From OFTM10 sp964196195 (GTDB taxonomy: Bacteria > Actinomycetota > Acidimicrobiia > Acidimicrobiales > Aldehydirespiratoraceae), in contig CAXMSE010000022.1 of the NCBI GenBank assembly GCA_964196195.1, positions 11,194 through 75,193 of the forward strand: DNA of 64,000 nt, given 5' to 3'. Both the position numbers and the translations under genes were made by a program. Of this stretch, positions 15,966 through 24,632 are shown piece by piece. The notes beneath the pieces were generated by a model. That model did not search any database, was not told the DNA's origin, and saw nothing but the letters and a program-made list of their open reading frames with translations. How positions within the stretch are numbered: position 1 is the stretch's first letter; every line of letters starts with the position of its first letter.

Positions 15966-17738
15966 GTGATCCTCGCCGACGTCGACCGCGTCACCATGAG
16001 CAGGCCGAATCGCCCCCTCTTCACCGATGTGAGTGTCACGGTGGCCAGTGGCGAACGGCTGGGTGTGGTGGGGATCAACGGCACCGGGAAGACCACACTG
16101 CTCGCGGTGATCGCCGGCACTCGCGAGCCCGAGACCGGATCAGTGCGCCGCGGCCGGGGAGTGAGCATCGCCTCCCTCGACCAGGTCACAAGCCTTCCTG
16201 CAGGATCCGTGCGTGACGCGGTGGGTTCGGGATGGCGCGGAGAGGCCGCCCTCGACCGGTTGGGTCTCGGATCGATCTTCGATCAGCCCACTGATCGACT
16301 CTCGGGGGGCCAGGAGAAGAGGGTCGCTCTCGCCAGAGCCCTGGTCGCCGCCGCCGATCTTCTGATTCTCGACGAACCCACCAACCATCTCGATGTCGAC
16401 GCGATCGAGTGGCTGGAAGGTGAGCTCGCAGCCTTCCGGGGCGGACTGGTGATCGTCACCCACGATCGTCATGTGCTCGATCGCGTCGCCACCCGCATCC
16501 TCGAACTCGACCGCGGCACGGCCTATGTGCATGAGGGGGGCTACGACGGCTACCTCCAGGGACGCGCGGCCCGAGAGGAACGCGCCGCGGCTCACGAGTC
16601 CACCCGCCGCAACCTGGCTCGCCGCGAGCTGGCGTGGCTGCGCACGGGAGCCAAGGCCCGCACTCGCAAGAGCCGTTCGCGCATTGAAAGAGCCACCAAG
16701 CTGATCGAGGGTGGGCCCGACCGACCCGAGCGCGCCACCGACCTCGACCTCGACTCGCTCCACGCCGGCACGCCCCGACTGGGCGACCAGGTGGTCGAGT
16801 TGCACGACCTGACAGTGGGCTTCGAGGGTTTTCCACCCTTGATCACCGGTCTCGAGCTACTCCTCGATCGGCGCGAGCGGCTCGGCATCGTGGGCGTGAA
16901 CGGATCAGGAAAGTCGACCCTTCTCGATGTGATTGCGGGGCGGCGCGCACCGCTCGCGGGGGAGCGAATCGAGGGACCCACTGCCCAGATCGGCATCCAT
17001 GATCAGCAGGGACGGGCGCTCGACGCGAAGAAGCGGGTCCGCGAACTGATCGCCGGCGACGGGGCCGAACCAGATTGGTGGGACGTTGCCCTGCTCGAAC
17101 GATTCTGGTTCGACACCGATGCTCAGCGGTCGCCGGTGGAACTCCTGTCGGGCGGAGAGCGGCGACGGCTCCAGCTGGTGCTCACCCTCGCGGCCAAGCC
17201 CAACGTGCTCCTACTCGACGAACCCACGAACGATCTCGATCTCGACACCCTCCGCGCCTTGGAGGATTTCCTCGACACATGGCCTGGCGCGGTGGTGGTG
17301 ATCAGCCACGACCGCACATTTCTTGATCGCACCGTCGACGACGTGCTGGTGATCGACGAAGGCCGTGCCCAGCGGTGGCCGGGCGGTTATGCGGGCTGGC
17401 TCGAAGACCGACGAACCCCATCGGTGAGCCGCGGCGCCGGCACTCTGCCGAGTGCTTCGGGCCCCATAGCAGTCGCCAGGCCTTCGGCCCCCGGGGCTCA
17501 ACCTTCGGGGCGCTCACGCAGCACGGTGCGCCACGAACTGAAGACCGCGGAGCGGGAGATGGGCAAGCGGGAGATCGTCGTAGCCGAACTCCGGGCCCAG
17601 CTCTCGGCCGCAGGGTCTGATCACGAGCAGCTTGCTCGGGTGGGTGGTGAGCTTGCCACCGGTGAACGGGAATTAGCCGAGCTGGAAGAGCGCTGGCTGG
17701 AGTTGTCCGCAGAGTTGGAAGAGATGGACCAACGATGA
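15966..17738 (+). CDS. ABC-F family ATP-binding protein (Uup/EttA-like)
   Basis: A 590-residue soluble protein with two ABC domains and no membrane segments. Domain 1: GINGTGKTT, signature LSGGQEKRVALARAL, Walker B LLILDEPTNHLD. Domain 2: GVNGSGKST, LSGGERRRLQLVL, LLLDEPTNDLD. A basic linker (ELAWLRTGAKARTRKSRSR) joins them, and a C-terminal coiled coil (from about residue 515, RHELKTAEREMGKREIV) matches Uup. ABC-F proteins act on ribosomes or on nucleic acid. The DNA-binding-like C-terminal coil favours Uup. A Ser/Pro-rich stretch precedes that coil. Confidence 0.92.
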   Translation: MILADVDRVTMSRPNRPLFTDVSVTVASGERLGVVGINGTGKTTLLAVIAGTREPETGSVRRGRGVSIASLDQVTSLPAGSVRDAVGSGWRGEAALDRLGLGSIFDQPTDRLSGGQEKRVALARALVAAADLLILDEPTNHLDVDAIEWLEGELAAFRGGLVIVTHDRHVLDRVATRILELDRGTAYVHEGGYDGYLQGRAAREERAAAHESTRRNLARRELAWLRTGAKARTRKSRSRIERATKLIEGGPDRPERATDLDLDSLHAGTPRLGDQVVELHDLTVGFEGFPPLITGLELLLDRRERLGIVGVNGSGKSTLLDVIAGRRAPLAGERIEGPTAQIGIHDQQGRALDAKKRVRELIAGDGAEPDWWDVALLERFWFDTDAQRSPVELLSGGERRRLQLVLTLAAKPNVLLLDEPTNDLDLDTLRALEDFLDTWPGAVVVISHDRTFLDRTVDDVLVIDEGRAQRWPGGYAGWLEDRRTPSVSRGAGTLPSASGPIAVARPSAPGAQPSGRSRSTVRHELKTAEREMGKREIVVAELRAQLSAAGSDHEQLARVGGELATGERELAELEERWLELSAELEEMDQR

Positions 17739-17745
17739 CCCTCGC

Positions 17746-17751
17746 TACCCT
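17746..17751 (+). promoter_or_regulatory. -10 box TACCCT for the NfuA-like gene
   Basis: TACCCT 6-7 nt before the ATG at 17758, inside the 19-bp gap after the ABC-F stop codon. Confidence 0.45.
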
Positions 17752-17757
17752 TGCCGT

Positions 17758-18393
17758 ATGACTGACACGGCCGAGACCACCAGCACCACCGATGAGGTGA
17801 TGATCGTCACCGATGCTGCCCGTGAGGTGGTGTCCGACATCCGGGCCAAGGAAGACGATGCCGACGTGCTCGGCCTGCGTGTCGAGGTCACTGGATCCAC
17901 CGGTGTCGACTACACCTACGACCTCTCGCTCGAACCACTCGCCGAGACAGCCGACGACGATCACCTTCACGAGTCCGAGGGGCTCACCGTCATCATTCCC
18001 GCCAACAGTGTCGATGCGATGCGAGGCTCCACCCTCGACCTCCCTGCGATCGCGGGCGAGGGTGGGCTCGTGATCCGCAACCCCAATCGGCCGAGCGCGC
18101 TCGGAGACCTCGGCGACCTCGAACTCACCGGCGATGCCGCCAACAAGGTGCAGATCCTCTTGAGCGAGCGAATCAATCCCGCTCTCGCGTCGCACGGCGG
18201 GTTCGCCGAGTTGGTGCGGGTCGAAGGCGACAAGGCATACGTCACCATGGGTGGCGGTTGCCAGGGTTGCGCAATGAGCGCGGCCACGCTCCGCGAAGGC
18301 ATCACCAAGGCCATCCTCGATGCGATTCCCGAGATCAGCGAGGTGCTCGACACCACAGATCACGGCTTGGGCGAGAACCCTTACTACAGCTGA
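17758..18393 (+). CDS. NfuA-like Fe-S cluster carrier (HesB-like plus NifU domains)
   Basis: A 211-residue protein. The N-terminal half is a degenerate A-type (HesB/IscA) carrier domain (VTDAAREVVSDIRAKEDD ... GSTLDLPAIAGEGGLVIRNPN) in which the cluster-binding cysteines are absent, as in NfuA. The C-terminal NifU domain has the conserved Cys168-QG-Cys171 in GGGCQGCAMS. Two such monomers bind one [4Fe-4S] cluster and pass it to apo-proteins. Possible clients in this window include MoaA, LeuC and the Cas4-like nuclease. It converges on dxs. Confidence 0.9.
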   Translation: MTDTAETTSTTDEVMIVTDAAREVVSDIRAKEDDADVLGLRVEVTGSTGVDYTYDLSLEPLAETADDDHLHESEGLTVIIPANSVDAMRGSTLDLPAIAGEGGLVIRNPNRPSALGDLGDLELTGDAANKVQILLSERINPALASHGGFAELVRVEGDKAYVTMGGGCQGCAMSAATLREGITKAILDAIPEISEVLDTTDHGLGENPYYS

Positions 18394-18409
18394 AGGGCCA
18401 TACGTCTGG

Positions 18410-20233
18410 TCAGAGCAGCTCGCGGACGCTCGCCGCGATGCCCTCACCGTCGAGGCCGAACCCCGCATGAATTTCGCGTGGGGTGCCGTGCGGAACGTAT
18501 TCCACAGGCACCCCGAGAACCCGGATCCGACAATCGGCGTCGTGTTCGCCCAGAGCATCGCGAACTCCGGCTCCCGCACCGCCGGCGCGGAGTCCGTCCT
18601 CGATCGTCACCACGGCGTCGTGGCGAGCCGCATCGGTGAGCATCACGGGGTCGAGTGGGACCACCACCCGGGGGTCCCAGATCGTGGCATCGATGCCGTC
18701 GGCGGCCAGAATCTCCGCCGCGTCGTGGCAGTAGCCGAGCATCTGGCCGAAGCCGAGGAGACACACCGACCCGTCACCGGGGTGCGCAAGGCGGGCATTG
18801 AGGCCCGCGCCTACTTCGTGTTCGGCCACCCAAGGAGCGGAGTCGCGCGACCAGCGGATGGCGACAGGCCCGTGGGTGATGTCCATTGTGTCGACCATCA
18901 TCTGTTGGAGTTCTTGATAACTCGAAGGAGCGAACACGGTCATGCCCGGCACCTTGGTGAGCAGCACGAGATCCAGAACACCGTGGTGTGATGCCCCGTC
19001 GGGACCGGTTATGCCTGCCCGATCCATGCAGATGATGATGGGCTGGCCATGGAGTCCGGCGTCGAGGTTGACCTGGTCGAAGGCGCGGGTGAGGAAGGTG
19101 GCATAAACCGCAACGAGGGGGCGGAGTCCGCCCATGGCCATCCCGGTGGCGGCGGTGATCGCGTGCTGCTCGGCGATGCCGACATCGATGCATCGATCGG
19201 GAAAGCGTTCCTTGAACGGCAACAGGCCGGTGGAGTCGGGCATGGCCGCGGTGATAGCGATGAGTTCGGGGTGTTGGTCGCCGAGTTTCACCATGGTCTC
19301 GGAGAAGGCGGCGGTGTAAGACCCCTCCTTCACCGACCCGGTGTCGTGCATGGCCTTCACCGTGTCCTGCTCGGCCGGGCCATAGCCCCGACCCTTCTGG
19401 GTGAGCACATGGACCAACACGGGGCCGTCGAACTCCGCCGCGTTTTGGAGAGCTTCTTCCACCGAGGCGATGTCGTGGCCATCGAAGGGGCCGGTGTAGC
19501 GAATGCCGAGGTTCTCGAAGAATGCGGGCGGCTCCCACATCTCTCGGATGGCGGCCTTCGACATTTTCACGCCGCGCCCGATCTGCTCGCCCACCCACGG
19601 GATGCGCTCAGCGATCTCCTCGATCTTGGCCTGTCGGCGCATATATGTGGGGTTGTTGCGGATCTTGATGAGGCTCTCGCCCAGCCTGCTGACCGTGGGG
19701 GCGTAGGACCGGCCGTTGTCGTTGAGCACGATCACCGTGTCGCAACCGCTGTGGCCGAGATTGTTGAGACCCTCGAAGGCCATGCCGCCGGTCATGGCGC
19801 CATCACCGATCACAGCAACTACCTTGCGGCGCTCGTCGTTGGCCTGGAACGCCGTCGCCAACCCGTGGGTGTAGCTCAGCACTGTGGATGCGTGACTGTT
19901 TTCGATCCAGTCGTGCTCGGATTCCTCCCGGCTCGGGTATCCCGACAAGCCGCCGGTCTCGCGGAGAGAGGTGAATCTGTCGGCCCGGCCGGTGATGATC
20001 TTGTGGACGTAGGCCTGGTGGCCGGTGTCCCAGAGGATCGCGTCGTGGGGCGAACGGAATACGCGGTGCAGCGCGATGGTGAGTTCGACCGCGCCGAGGT
20101 TCGACCCGAGATGGCCGCCATGCTCGTTGACCGCGTCGATGACGTGGTGGCGAATTTGGTCGGCGAGGTCGTCGAGTTCGGCGTAGCTGCGGCCCCGCAG
20201 GTCGTCGGGGCCGGTGATCGCGTCAAGCAGCAT
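18410..20233 (-). CDS. dxs: 1-deoxy-D-xylulose-5-phosphate synthase
   Basis: First enzyme of the MEP isoprenoid pathway, joining pyruvate and glyceraldehyde 3-phosphate with thiamine diphosphate; 607 residues. The ThDP fold shows GHLGSNLGAVELTIALH, the HQAYVHKIITGR segment and VIGDGAMTGGMAFEGLNN with the Mg2+ ligands. The pyrimidine-binding domain has DVGIAEQHAIT with the catalytic Glu, and the last domain is transketolase C-terminal. Its start overlaps the 3' end of the PAP2 gene by 11 bp, so the two are probably co-transcribed. Confidence 0.96.
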   Translation of the reverse strand: MLLDAITGPDDLRGRSYAELDDLADQIRHHVIDAVNEHGGHLGSNLGAVELTIALHRVFRSPHDAILWDTGHQAYVHKIITGRADRFTSLRETGGLSGYPSREESEHDWIENSHASTVLSYTHGLATAFQANDERRKVVAVIGDGAMTGGMAFEGLNNLGHSGCDTVIVLNDNGRSYAPTVSRLGESLIKIRNNPTYMRRQAKIEEIAERIPWVGEQIGRGVKMSKAAIREMWEPPAFFENLGIRYTGPFDGHDIASVEEALQNAAEFDGPVLVHVLTQKGRGYGPAEQDTVKAMHDTGSVKEGSYTAAFSETMVKLGDQHPELIAITAAMPDSTGLLPFKERFPDRCIDVGIAEQHAITAATGMAMGGLRPLVAVYATFLTRAFDQVNLDAGLHGQPIIICMDRAGITGPDGASHHGVLDLVLLTKVPGMTVFAPSSYQELQQMMVDTMDITHGPVAIRWSRDSAPWVAEHEVGAGLNARLAHPGDGSVCLLGFGQMLGYCHDAAEILAADGIDATIWDPRVVVPLDPVMLTDAARHDAVVTIEDGLRAGGAGAGVRDALGEHDADCRIRVLGVPVEYVPHGTPREIHAGFGLDGEGIAASVRELL

Positions 20234-21059
20234 CGACGGAAAGCGTACCGGCAGGACCGGGGAGAAGACGGGCCAGAGGGCGGGCCAGTGCCAGTCCCAC
20301 GGCGAGAGCCACTATTCCGCCGATCGCGTCGATCCAGTAGTGGTTGGCTGTCACGAGGATCGCGAACATCGTGAGAGCGGGGTAGACGGCGATCGACAAT
20401 CGGGCCCAGCGTGGGCGCAACACCGGATAGAGAGCGATCGCAGACCAGAGAGCCCAGGCGATGTGGAGGCTCGGCATGGCGGCGTACTGGTTGGAGATCG
20501 TCTCCATCGTGCCCGACTCGAAAGACCACAGGCCGCCGGGATGCACAAGAGTGTCGATGTAGTCGTGGCCGGGTTGGCACGCACCGTACTGACTCACACA
20601 GTTGCTGAGAAGTCGGGGCGGCATCAGGGGATAGAAAGCGAAGCCGACCAGCGCCACTGTGGTGGTGGCGCACAGGGCCGATCGCATGAAGGTGTAGCGG
20701 CGGGGATAGCGGGCGAACATGAACCCCATGGCGAAGATCGTCACGACGAAGTGGAAGGAGCCGTAGAAGACGTTCCAGAACACGAGGAACCAGTCCCAGT
20801 CGATGAACTGGGCCTGAACCCATTCCTCGACGTAGAGCCCGAGAGCCTTCTCGGTGTCGATCACCACGATCGCGTTGTCGAAGGCGGAGTCCTTCACCCT
20901 CTCGCCGAGGGCCGATCCGAACTGGTTTCGGACACCTGAGTAGATGACGTAGAAGCCGAGGGTGAGGAGGATCTCGACCCACCAGCGCAGAGGGTGGCGA
21001 GCGGCGCCCGAAACTTCGTCGTCGATCACGACGTCAGTGTTCACAGCCGGTTCTTGCAT
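20223..21059 (-). CDS. PAP2-superfamily integral membrane phosphatase/transferase
   Basis: A 278-residue membrane protein with about six transmembrane helices. It carries PAP2/inositol-phosphorylceramide-synthase-like catalytic motifs: AMPSLHIAWALW (phosphate-pocket His) and TANHYWIDAIGG (nucleophile His and Asp). An extracytoplasmic loop with two cysteines (NCVSQYGACQPGHDYIDTL) lies before the first motif. It may act on a lipid phosphate; the substrate is not evident. AGGAGG lies 6 nt before the ATG. The overlap with dxs suggests a link to isoprenoid-phosphate lipids. Confidence 0.88.
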   Translation of the reverse strand: MQEPAVNTDVVIDDEVSGAARHPLRWWVEILLTLGFYVIYSGVRNQFGSALGERVKDSAFDNAIVVIDTEKALGLYVEEWVQAQFIDWDWFLVFWNVFYGSFHFVVTIFAMGFMFARYPRRYTFMRSALCATTTVALVGFAFYPLMPPRLLSNCVSQYGACQPGHDYIDTLVHPGGLWSFESGTMETISNQYAAMPSLHIAWALWSAIALYPVLRPRWARLSIAVYPALTMFAILVTANHYWIDAIGGIVALAVGLALARPLARLLPGPAGTLSVDAA

Positions 21060-21112
21060 GTCGCCTCCTCTCTTTCGTCGGTCCCGCGGCCGTGAGCAGA
21101 TAGAGGCGGATC

Positions 21113-21131
21113 GTACCCGACGAGTCGGTAC
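21113..21131. promoter_or_regulatory. Dyad GTACC-N9-GGTAC over the PAP2 promoter
   Basis: The arms GTACC (21113-21117) and GGTAC (21127-21131) are symmetric and the spacer is itself partly symmetric (GAC-GA-GTC). The minus-strand -10-like TACGAT of the PAP2-dxs unit overlaps one arm. This could be an operator for an unidentified regulator. Confidence 0.3.
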
Positions 21132-21204
21132 GGTCGTCTGCGCTCTAGCGGTGTGAGACAGTCGGCGCCGTCACCATCTCGATTCCTTCCGGAAGGTGAC
21201 GTCC

Positions 21205-21831
21205 ATGCGTTGTGTCCTTGTCCTCGGTGCCCTTGCTCTGGCCGGCACCACCACCCTGGGGTGCGCCCCTTCGTCGTCGGGCTCTCCGGCGCCCCTCGGC
21301 GCCTCGCTCACGGTCGGTGCTTTCACCGTCTCGACCAGCGTCGTGCCACGAGGCCCTGGCCTTTCCGTGGCTCTGATCGAGATGATCACGGCGCCGGTCG
21401 GCCGGGTTGAACGACGGACGACTCTCGGCGTTGCGGCCGTCGAAGTGACGATGGTCTCGACGCTGTCCTGGGACACATCCGGCGGCGAATTGGCCAGCCG
21501 GCTCCAGGCCGGCGGCCCCTTGGTCGGTCACCCCGGCATCGCCGCGATCCTCGCTTCTCGCGAGCAGCTTGCTCAGGCCGACGACAGGCTCCTCGACCCG
21601 GACGATCTCGCCCTGGAGCAAGATGGCGTGGTGGCTGGGGTCATCGGCCTGATTGGGGAGATCCAACTCGCCGATGACGGCGCCGGCCGGCTCGTCGGTG
21701 AGCGGATCGTTGGGGGCACGGTGGAGAGGGTCACAGTGGAGATCGAACAGGGGCATCTCGTGTTTGTGGGTACGGAATTCGGGGGCGCCGGCGCGGGTGG
21801 TCGAGACGAGTGGAGGTTCTACGGGGGCTGA
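21205..21831 (+). CDS. Putative lipoprotein, 208 aa
   Basis: Not recognised. The N-terminus MRCVLVLGALALAGTTTLGC is a clear lipoprotein signal with lipobox TLGC, and GGAAGG lies 8 nt before the ATG. The mature part is mostly beta-strand-like and Gly/Val-rich with no known motif. The opposite strand is also open here (21145-21756) but codes an Arg/His-rich sequence without protein character. The gene lies 53 bp before tldD on the same strand. Confidence 0.65.
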   Translation: MRCVLVLGALALAGTTTLGCAPSSSGSPAPLGASLTVGAFTVSTSVVPRGPGLSVALIEMITAPVGRVERRTTLGVAAVEVTMVSTLSWDTSGGELASRLQAGGPLVGHPGIAAILASREQLAQADDRLLDPDDLALEQDGVVAGVIGLIGEIQLADDGAGRLVGERIVGGTVERVTVEIEQGHLVFVGTEFGGAGAGGRDEWRFYGG

Positions 21832-21884
21832 GCTTCGCAGAGGTGCGGGGGTAACATTGCGTCCCTGTTCCCTTGGGAGGTCCC

Positions 21885-23276
21885 GTGCTCGACCACGAGC
21901 TCATCAACCGCACGCTTTCAACCGCTCTGGAAACCGGCGGCGAGTTCGCGGAGGTTTTCGCCGAAGACAAGCGATCATCATCGGCTGTGTTCGACGATGG
22001 TCGGGTGGAGGAGCTCACCAGCGGCCGCGATCGTGGGGCCGGCATCCGGGTGGTGGTCGGTGAGACCACCGGCTTCGCCCACACCGCCGACCTCTCCGAG
22101 ACCGGCCTTGCCAACGCTGCGCGGGCCGCCGCGGCCGCAGCCCGGGGCGGTGGAAGACGCACTCGGAGTGTCGCGGTGTCGCCGATCGATGTCGATCGAG
22201 GCCCGGGCGCCCGGATTCCGCCCGAGGATGTGGCAAAGGCCACCAAGGTCGGGCTTCTCACCCTCGCCAACGAGGCAGCCCGTGGAGAAGGGGCGGCGAT
22301 CTCTCAGGTCTCGGCGCGTTACGGCGACAGCAGGCGTCGGATCCTCGTGGCCAACTCCGATGGGGTTCTCGCCGAAGACGACCAGATCCGCACCCTTTTC
22401 TCGGTGTCGTGTGTCGCCGCCGGTGACACCGGCTTGCAGACCGGCCGCGAGTCCACCGGCCGCACGATCGGCTTCGAACTCTTCGATGAGACCGACGTGG
22501 AAGAGATGGGTCGCAGCGCGGCCAATCGTGCCCTCACCAAGCTCGGTGCTCGTCCGGCGCCGTCTGGCGCCATGCCGGTGGTTGTCGGTCCCGGTGGCGG
22601 AGGTGTGCTGTTCCATGAAGCGTGTGGCCACGGCCTCGAAGCCGATCTTGTCGCCAAGTCGGCTTCGGTGTTCGCGGGAAGGGTCGGCGAGACGGTTGCC
22701 TCGCCGATGGTGACCCTCATCGACGACGGCACGATGGCCGGCGAATGGGGCCATTTCACCATCGACGACGAGGGTCGCCCTGCCGCTCACAATGTGCTGA
22801 TTCGGGACGGTGTGCTCACCGACTACATGTGGGATCACCTGAGGGCGCGCAAGGAGGGGCGGCCTAGCTCCGGCAACGGTCGTCGCCAGAGCTATCAGCA
22901 TCTCCCGATGGTGCGGATGACCAACACTTACATCAGCAACGGGAGCGATGAGCCGGCCGACATAATCGCGTCGACGCAGTCGGGTGTGTACGTGGCCCAG
23001 TTGGGCGGAGGCCAGGTCAACACCGCCACCGGTGATTTCGTTTTCGGCATGACCGAGGCCTACCTCATCGAAAACGGTGAGATCACCGAGCCGATCCGCG
23101 AGGGAAATCTCATCGGCAACGGCCCTGAGGTCCTCACCCGCATCGATGCACTCGGCAACGACTTTGCCATGGGCTCGCCGGGCACCTGCGGTAAGGACGG
23201 CCAGGGTGTCCCGGTAGGCGATGGCACACCGACCTTGAGGGTCACCAGCCTCACCGTCGGTGGAACAGCGGCGTAG
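21885..23276 (+). CDS. tldD: TldD-type metallopeptidase
   Basis: A 463-residue zinc metalloprotease of the TldD/PmbA family (peptidase U62/M103). The HEACGHGLE motif, a HExxxH zinc site, lies near residue 246 as GVLFHEACGHGLEADLV. TldD is the catalytic half of the TldD-TldE heterodimer, which degrades unfolded peptides and in some bacteria trims ribosomal peptide natural products. GTG at 21885 follows GGGAGG; the TTG at 21873 is less likely. Two TldE/PmbA genes follow within 10 bp of each other. Confidence 0.92.
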   Translation: MLDHELINRTLSTALETGGEFAEVFAEDKRSSSAVFDDGRVEELTSGRDRGAGIRVVVGETTGFAHTADLSETGLANAARAAAAAARGGGRRTRSVAVSPIDVDRGPGARIPPEDVAKATKVGLLTLANEAARGEGAAISQVSARYGDSRRRILVANSDGVLAEDDQIRTLFSVSCVAAGDTGLQTGRESTGRTIGFELFDETDVEEMGRSAANRALTKLGARPAPSGAMPVVVGPGGGGVLFHEACGHGLEADLVAKSASVFAGRVGETVASPMVTLIDDGTMAGEWGHFTIDDEGRPAAHNVLIRDGVLTDYMWDHLRARKEGRPSSGNGRRQSYQHLPMVRMTNTYISNGSDEPADIIASTQSGVYVAQLGGGQVNTATGDFVFGMTEAYLIENGEITEPIREGNLIGNGPEVLTRIDALGNDFAMGSPGTCGKDGQGVPVGDGTPTLRVTSLTVGGTAA

Positions 23277-23284
23277 GGGCTGGC

Positions 23285-24628
23285 ATGACTGATCTTCTCG
23301 ATATCGCCACCCGGGTCGCGGGATGGGCCAAAGACGGTGAACAGGTCGAGGCGTTCGTGGTGCACGAGCGAGAGACCGAGGTGCGCGCCTATGAGGGTGA
23401 GGTTGAATCGCTCACCAGCGCAGAATCGCAAGGAATAGGCGTTCGCGTGATCTCCGATGGCAAGCAGGGCTACGCCTACGCTGGCACCCTCGACCACGAC
23501 GCGCTGGAGGAAACTCTCCGTGAGGCTCGGGACAATGCCGGGTTCGCCGAGACCGATGAATTCAACGGTGTCGCGTCGCCCGATGGAGTGGCCACCGCCA
23601 ACCTCGAACTCTATCGCGAGGGCCTCGTGTCCTTTCCCACCGACGACAAGGTGGCGCTGGCGATAGAGCTGGAGCGCGCCACCAGGGCCACCGACCCGCG
23701 TATCGCCGGAATCGAATCGGCCGAATACATCGACTCCCTCTACGAGTCGGCCGTCGCTACCTCCACCGGTATCGCCTCCGTCACGCGCGAGACGGGTTGC
23801 TATCTGGCGGCCTATGCCCTCGCCGAGGAAAACGGTGAGACCCAGACCGGTTTCGGTTTCTCGATCGGTCGAGAGCCGAGCGCTCTCGATCCTTCGGTCG
23901 CCGCCCAGGATGCGGCCGACCGGGCCACCCGCCTGCTCGGTTCCATCAAGCCCCCGACCGAGCGACTCACAGTTGTGCTCGATCCATGGGTCACGGCCCA
24001 GCTGCTCGGCATCGTCGGCCATACCCTCACCGGCGACGCGGTGCTGAAGGGACGCTCCCTGTTCGCCGAGCGGATGGGGGAGGAGGTGGCCGCCGGCGCT
24101 ATCACGCTCGTAGACGACGCCACCAACCCTGCCGCGTTCACTGCATCGATGGTGGATGGCGAGGGACTCGCCATCCGTTCCACCCCGCTGATCTCCGACG
24201 GGATTCTCAGTGGCTTTCTCCACAACTCCTATTCGGGTCGGCGCTCGGGAACCGCGTCGACGGGATCGGCGGCGCGTGGCGGCTTCAAGAGCGCACCGGG
24301 AGTGGGCGCGCACGCGCTCGCCCTTCAACCGGGCGATCGCCAACCCTCCGATCTGATCGCTGAGATCGACGACGGTTTCCTGGTGCAGGGAGTGGCGGGG
24401 TTGCACTCCGGGGTGAATCCCGTATCGGGCGACTTCTCCACCGGGGCCGAAGGTCTGCGCATCCGCAACGGCGAGTTGGCCGAGCCGATCCGGGAGGTCA
24501 CGATCGCGTCCACACTCCAACGCCTGCTCCAGGATGTCGTCGCGATCGGCAACGACACCGAGTGGCTGCCGATGAACGCCGCGGGCGTCACCCTGGTGAT
24601 CGCCGACGTCACCATGTCGGGCGCCTGA
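23285..24628 (+). CDS. pmbA: TldE/PmbA family protein, copy 1
   Basis: A 447-residue TldE/PmbA homologue, the non-catalytic partner of TldD that helps form the protease chamber. The family features are the N-terminal strand (EVRAYEGEVESLTSAESQGIGVRVI), the SGFLHNSYSGRR segment and the C-terminal GVNPVSGDFSTGAEGLRIRNGELAEPIREVTIA. It lacks HExxxH, as expected. Only 8 bp separate it from tldD and 4 bp from the second copy, so the three form one operon. Confidence 0.9.
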   Translation: MTDLLDIATRVAGWAKDGEQVEAFVVHERETEVRAYEGEVESLTSAESQGIGVRVISDGKQGYAYAGTLDHDALEETLREARDNAGFAETDEFNGVASPDGVATANLELYREGLVSFPTDDKVALAIELERATRATDPRIAGIESAEYIDSLYESAVATSTGIASVTRETGCYLAAYALAEENGETQTGFGFSIGREPSALDPSVAAQDAADRATRLLGSIKPPTERLTVVLDPWVTAQLLGIVGHTLTGDAVLKGRSLFAERMGEEVAAGAITLVDDATNPAAFTASMVDGEGLAIRSTPLISDGILSGFLHNSYSGRRSGTASTGSAARGGFKSAPGVGAHALALQPGDRQPSDLIAEIDDGFLVQGVAGLHSGVNPVSGDFSTGAEGLRIRNGELAEPIREVTIASTLQRLLQDVVAIGNDTEWLPMNAAGVTLVIADVTMSGA

Positions 24629-24632
24629 CCCT

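Noticed and set aside
21145..21756. Minus-strand ORF over the lipoprotein gene
   Set aside because: Arg/His-rich without structure, while the plus strand has a lipoprotein signal and a ribosome site.
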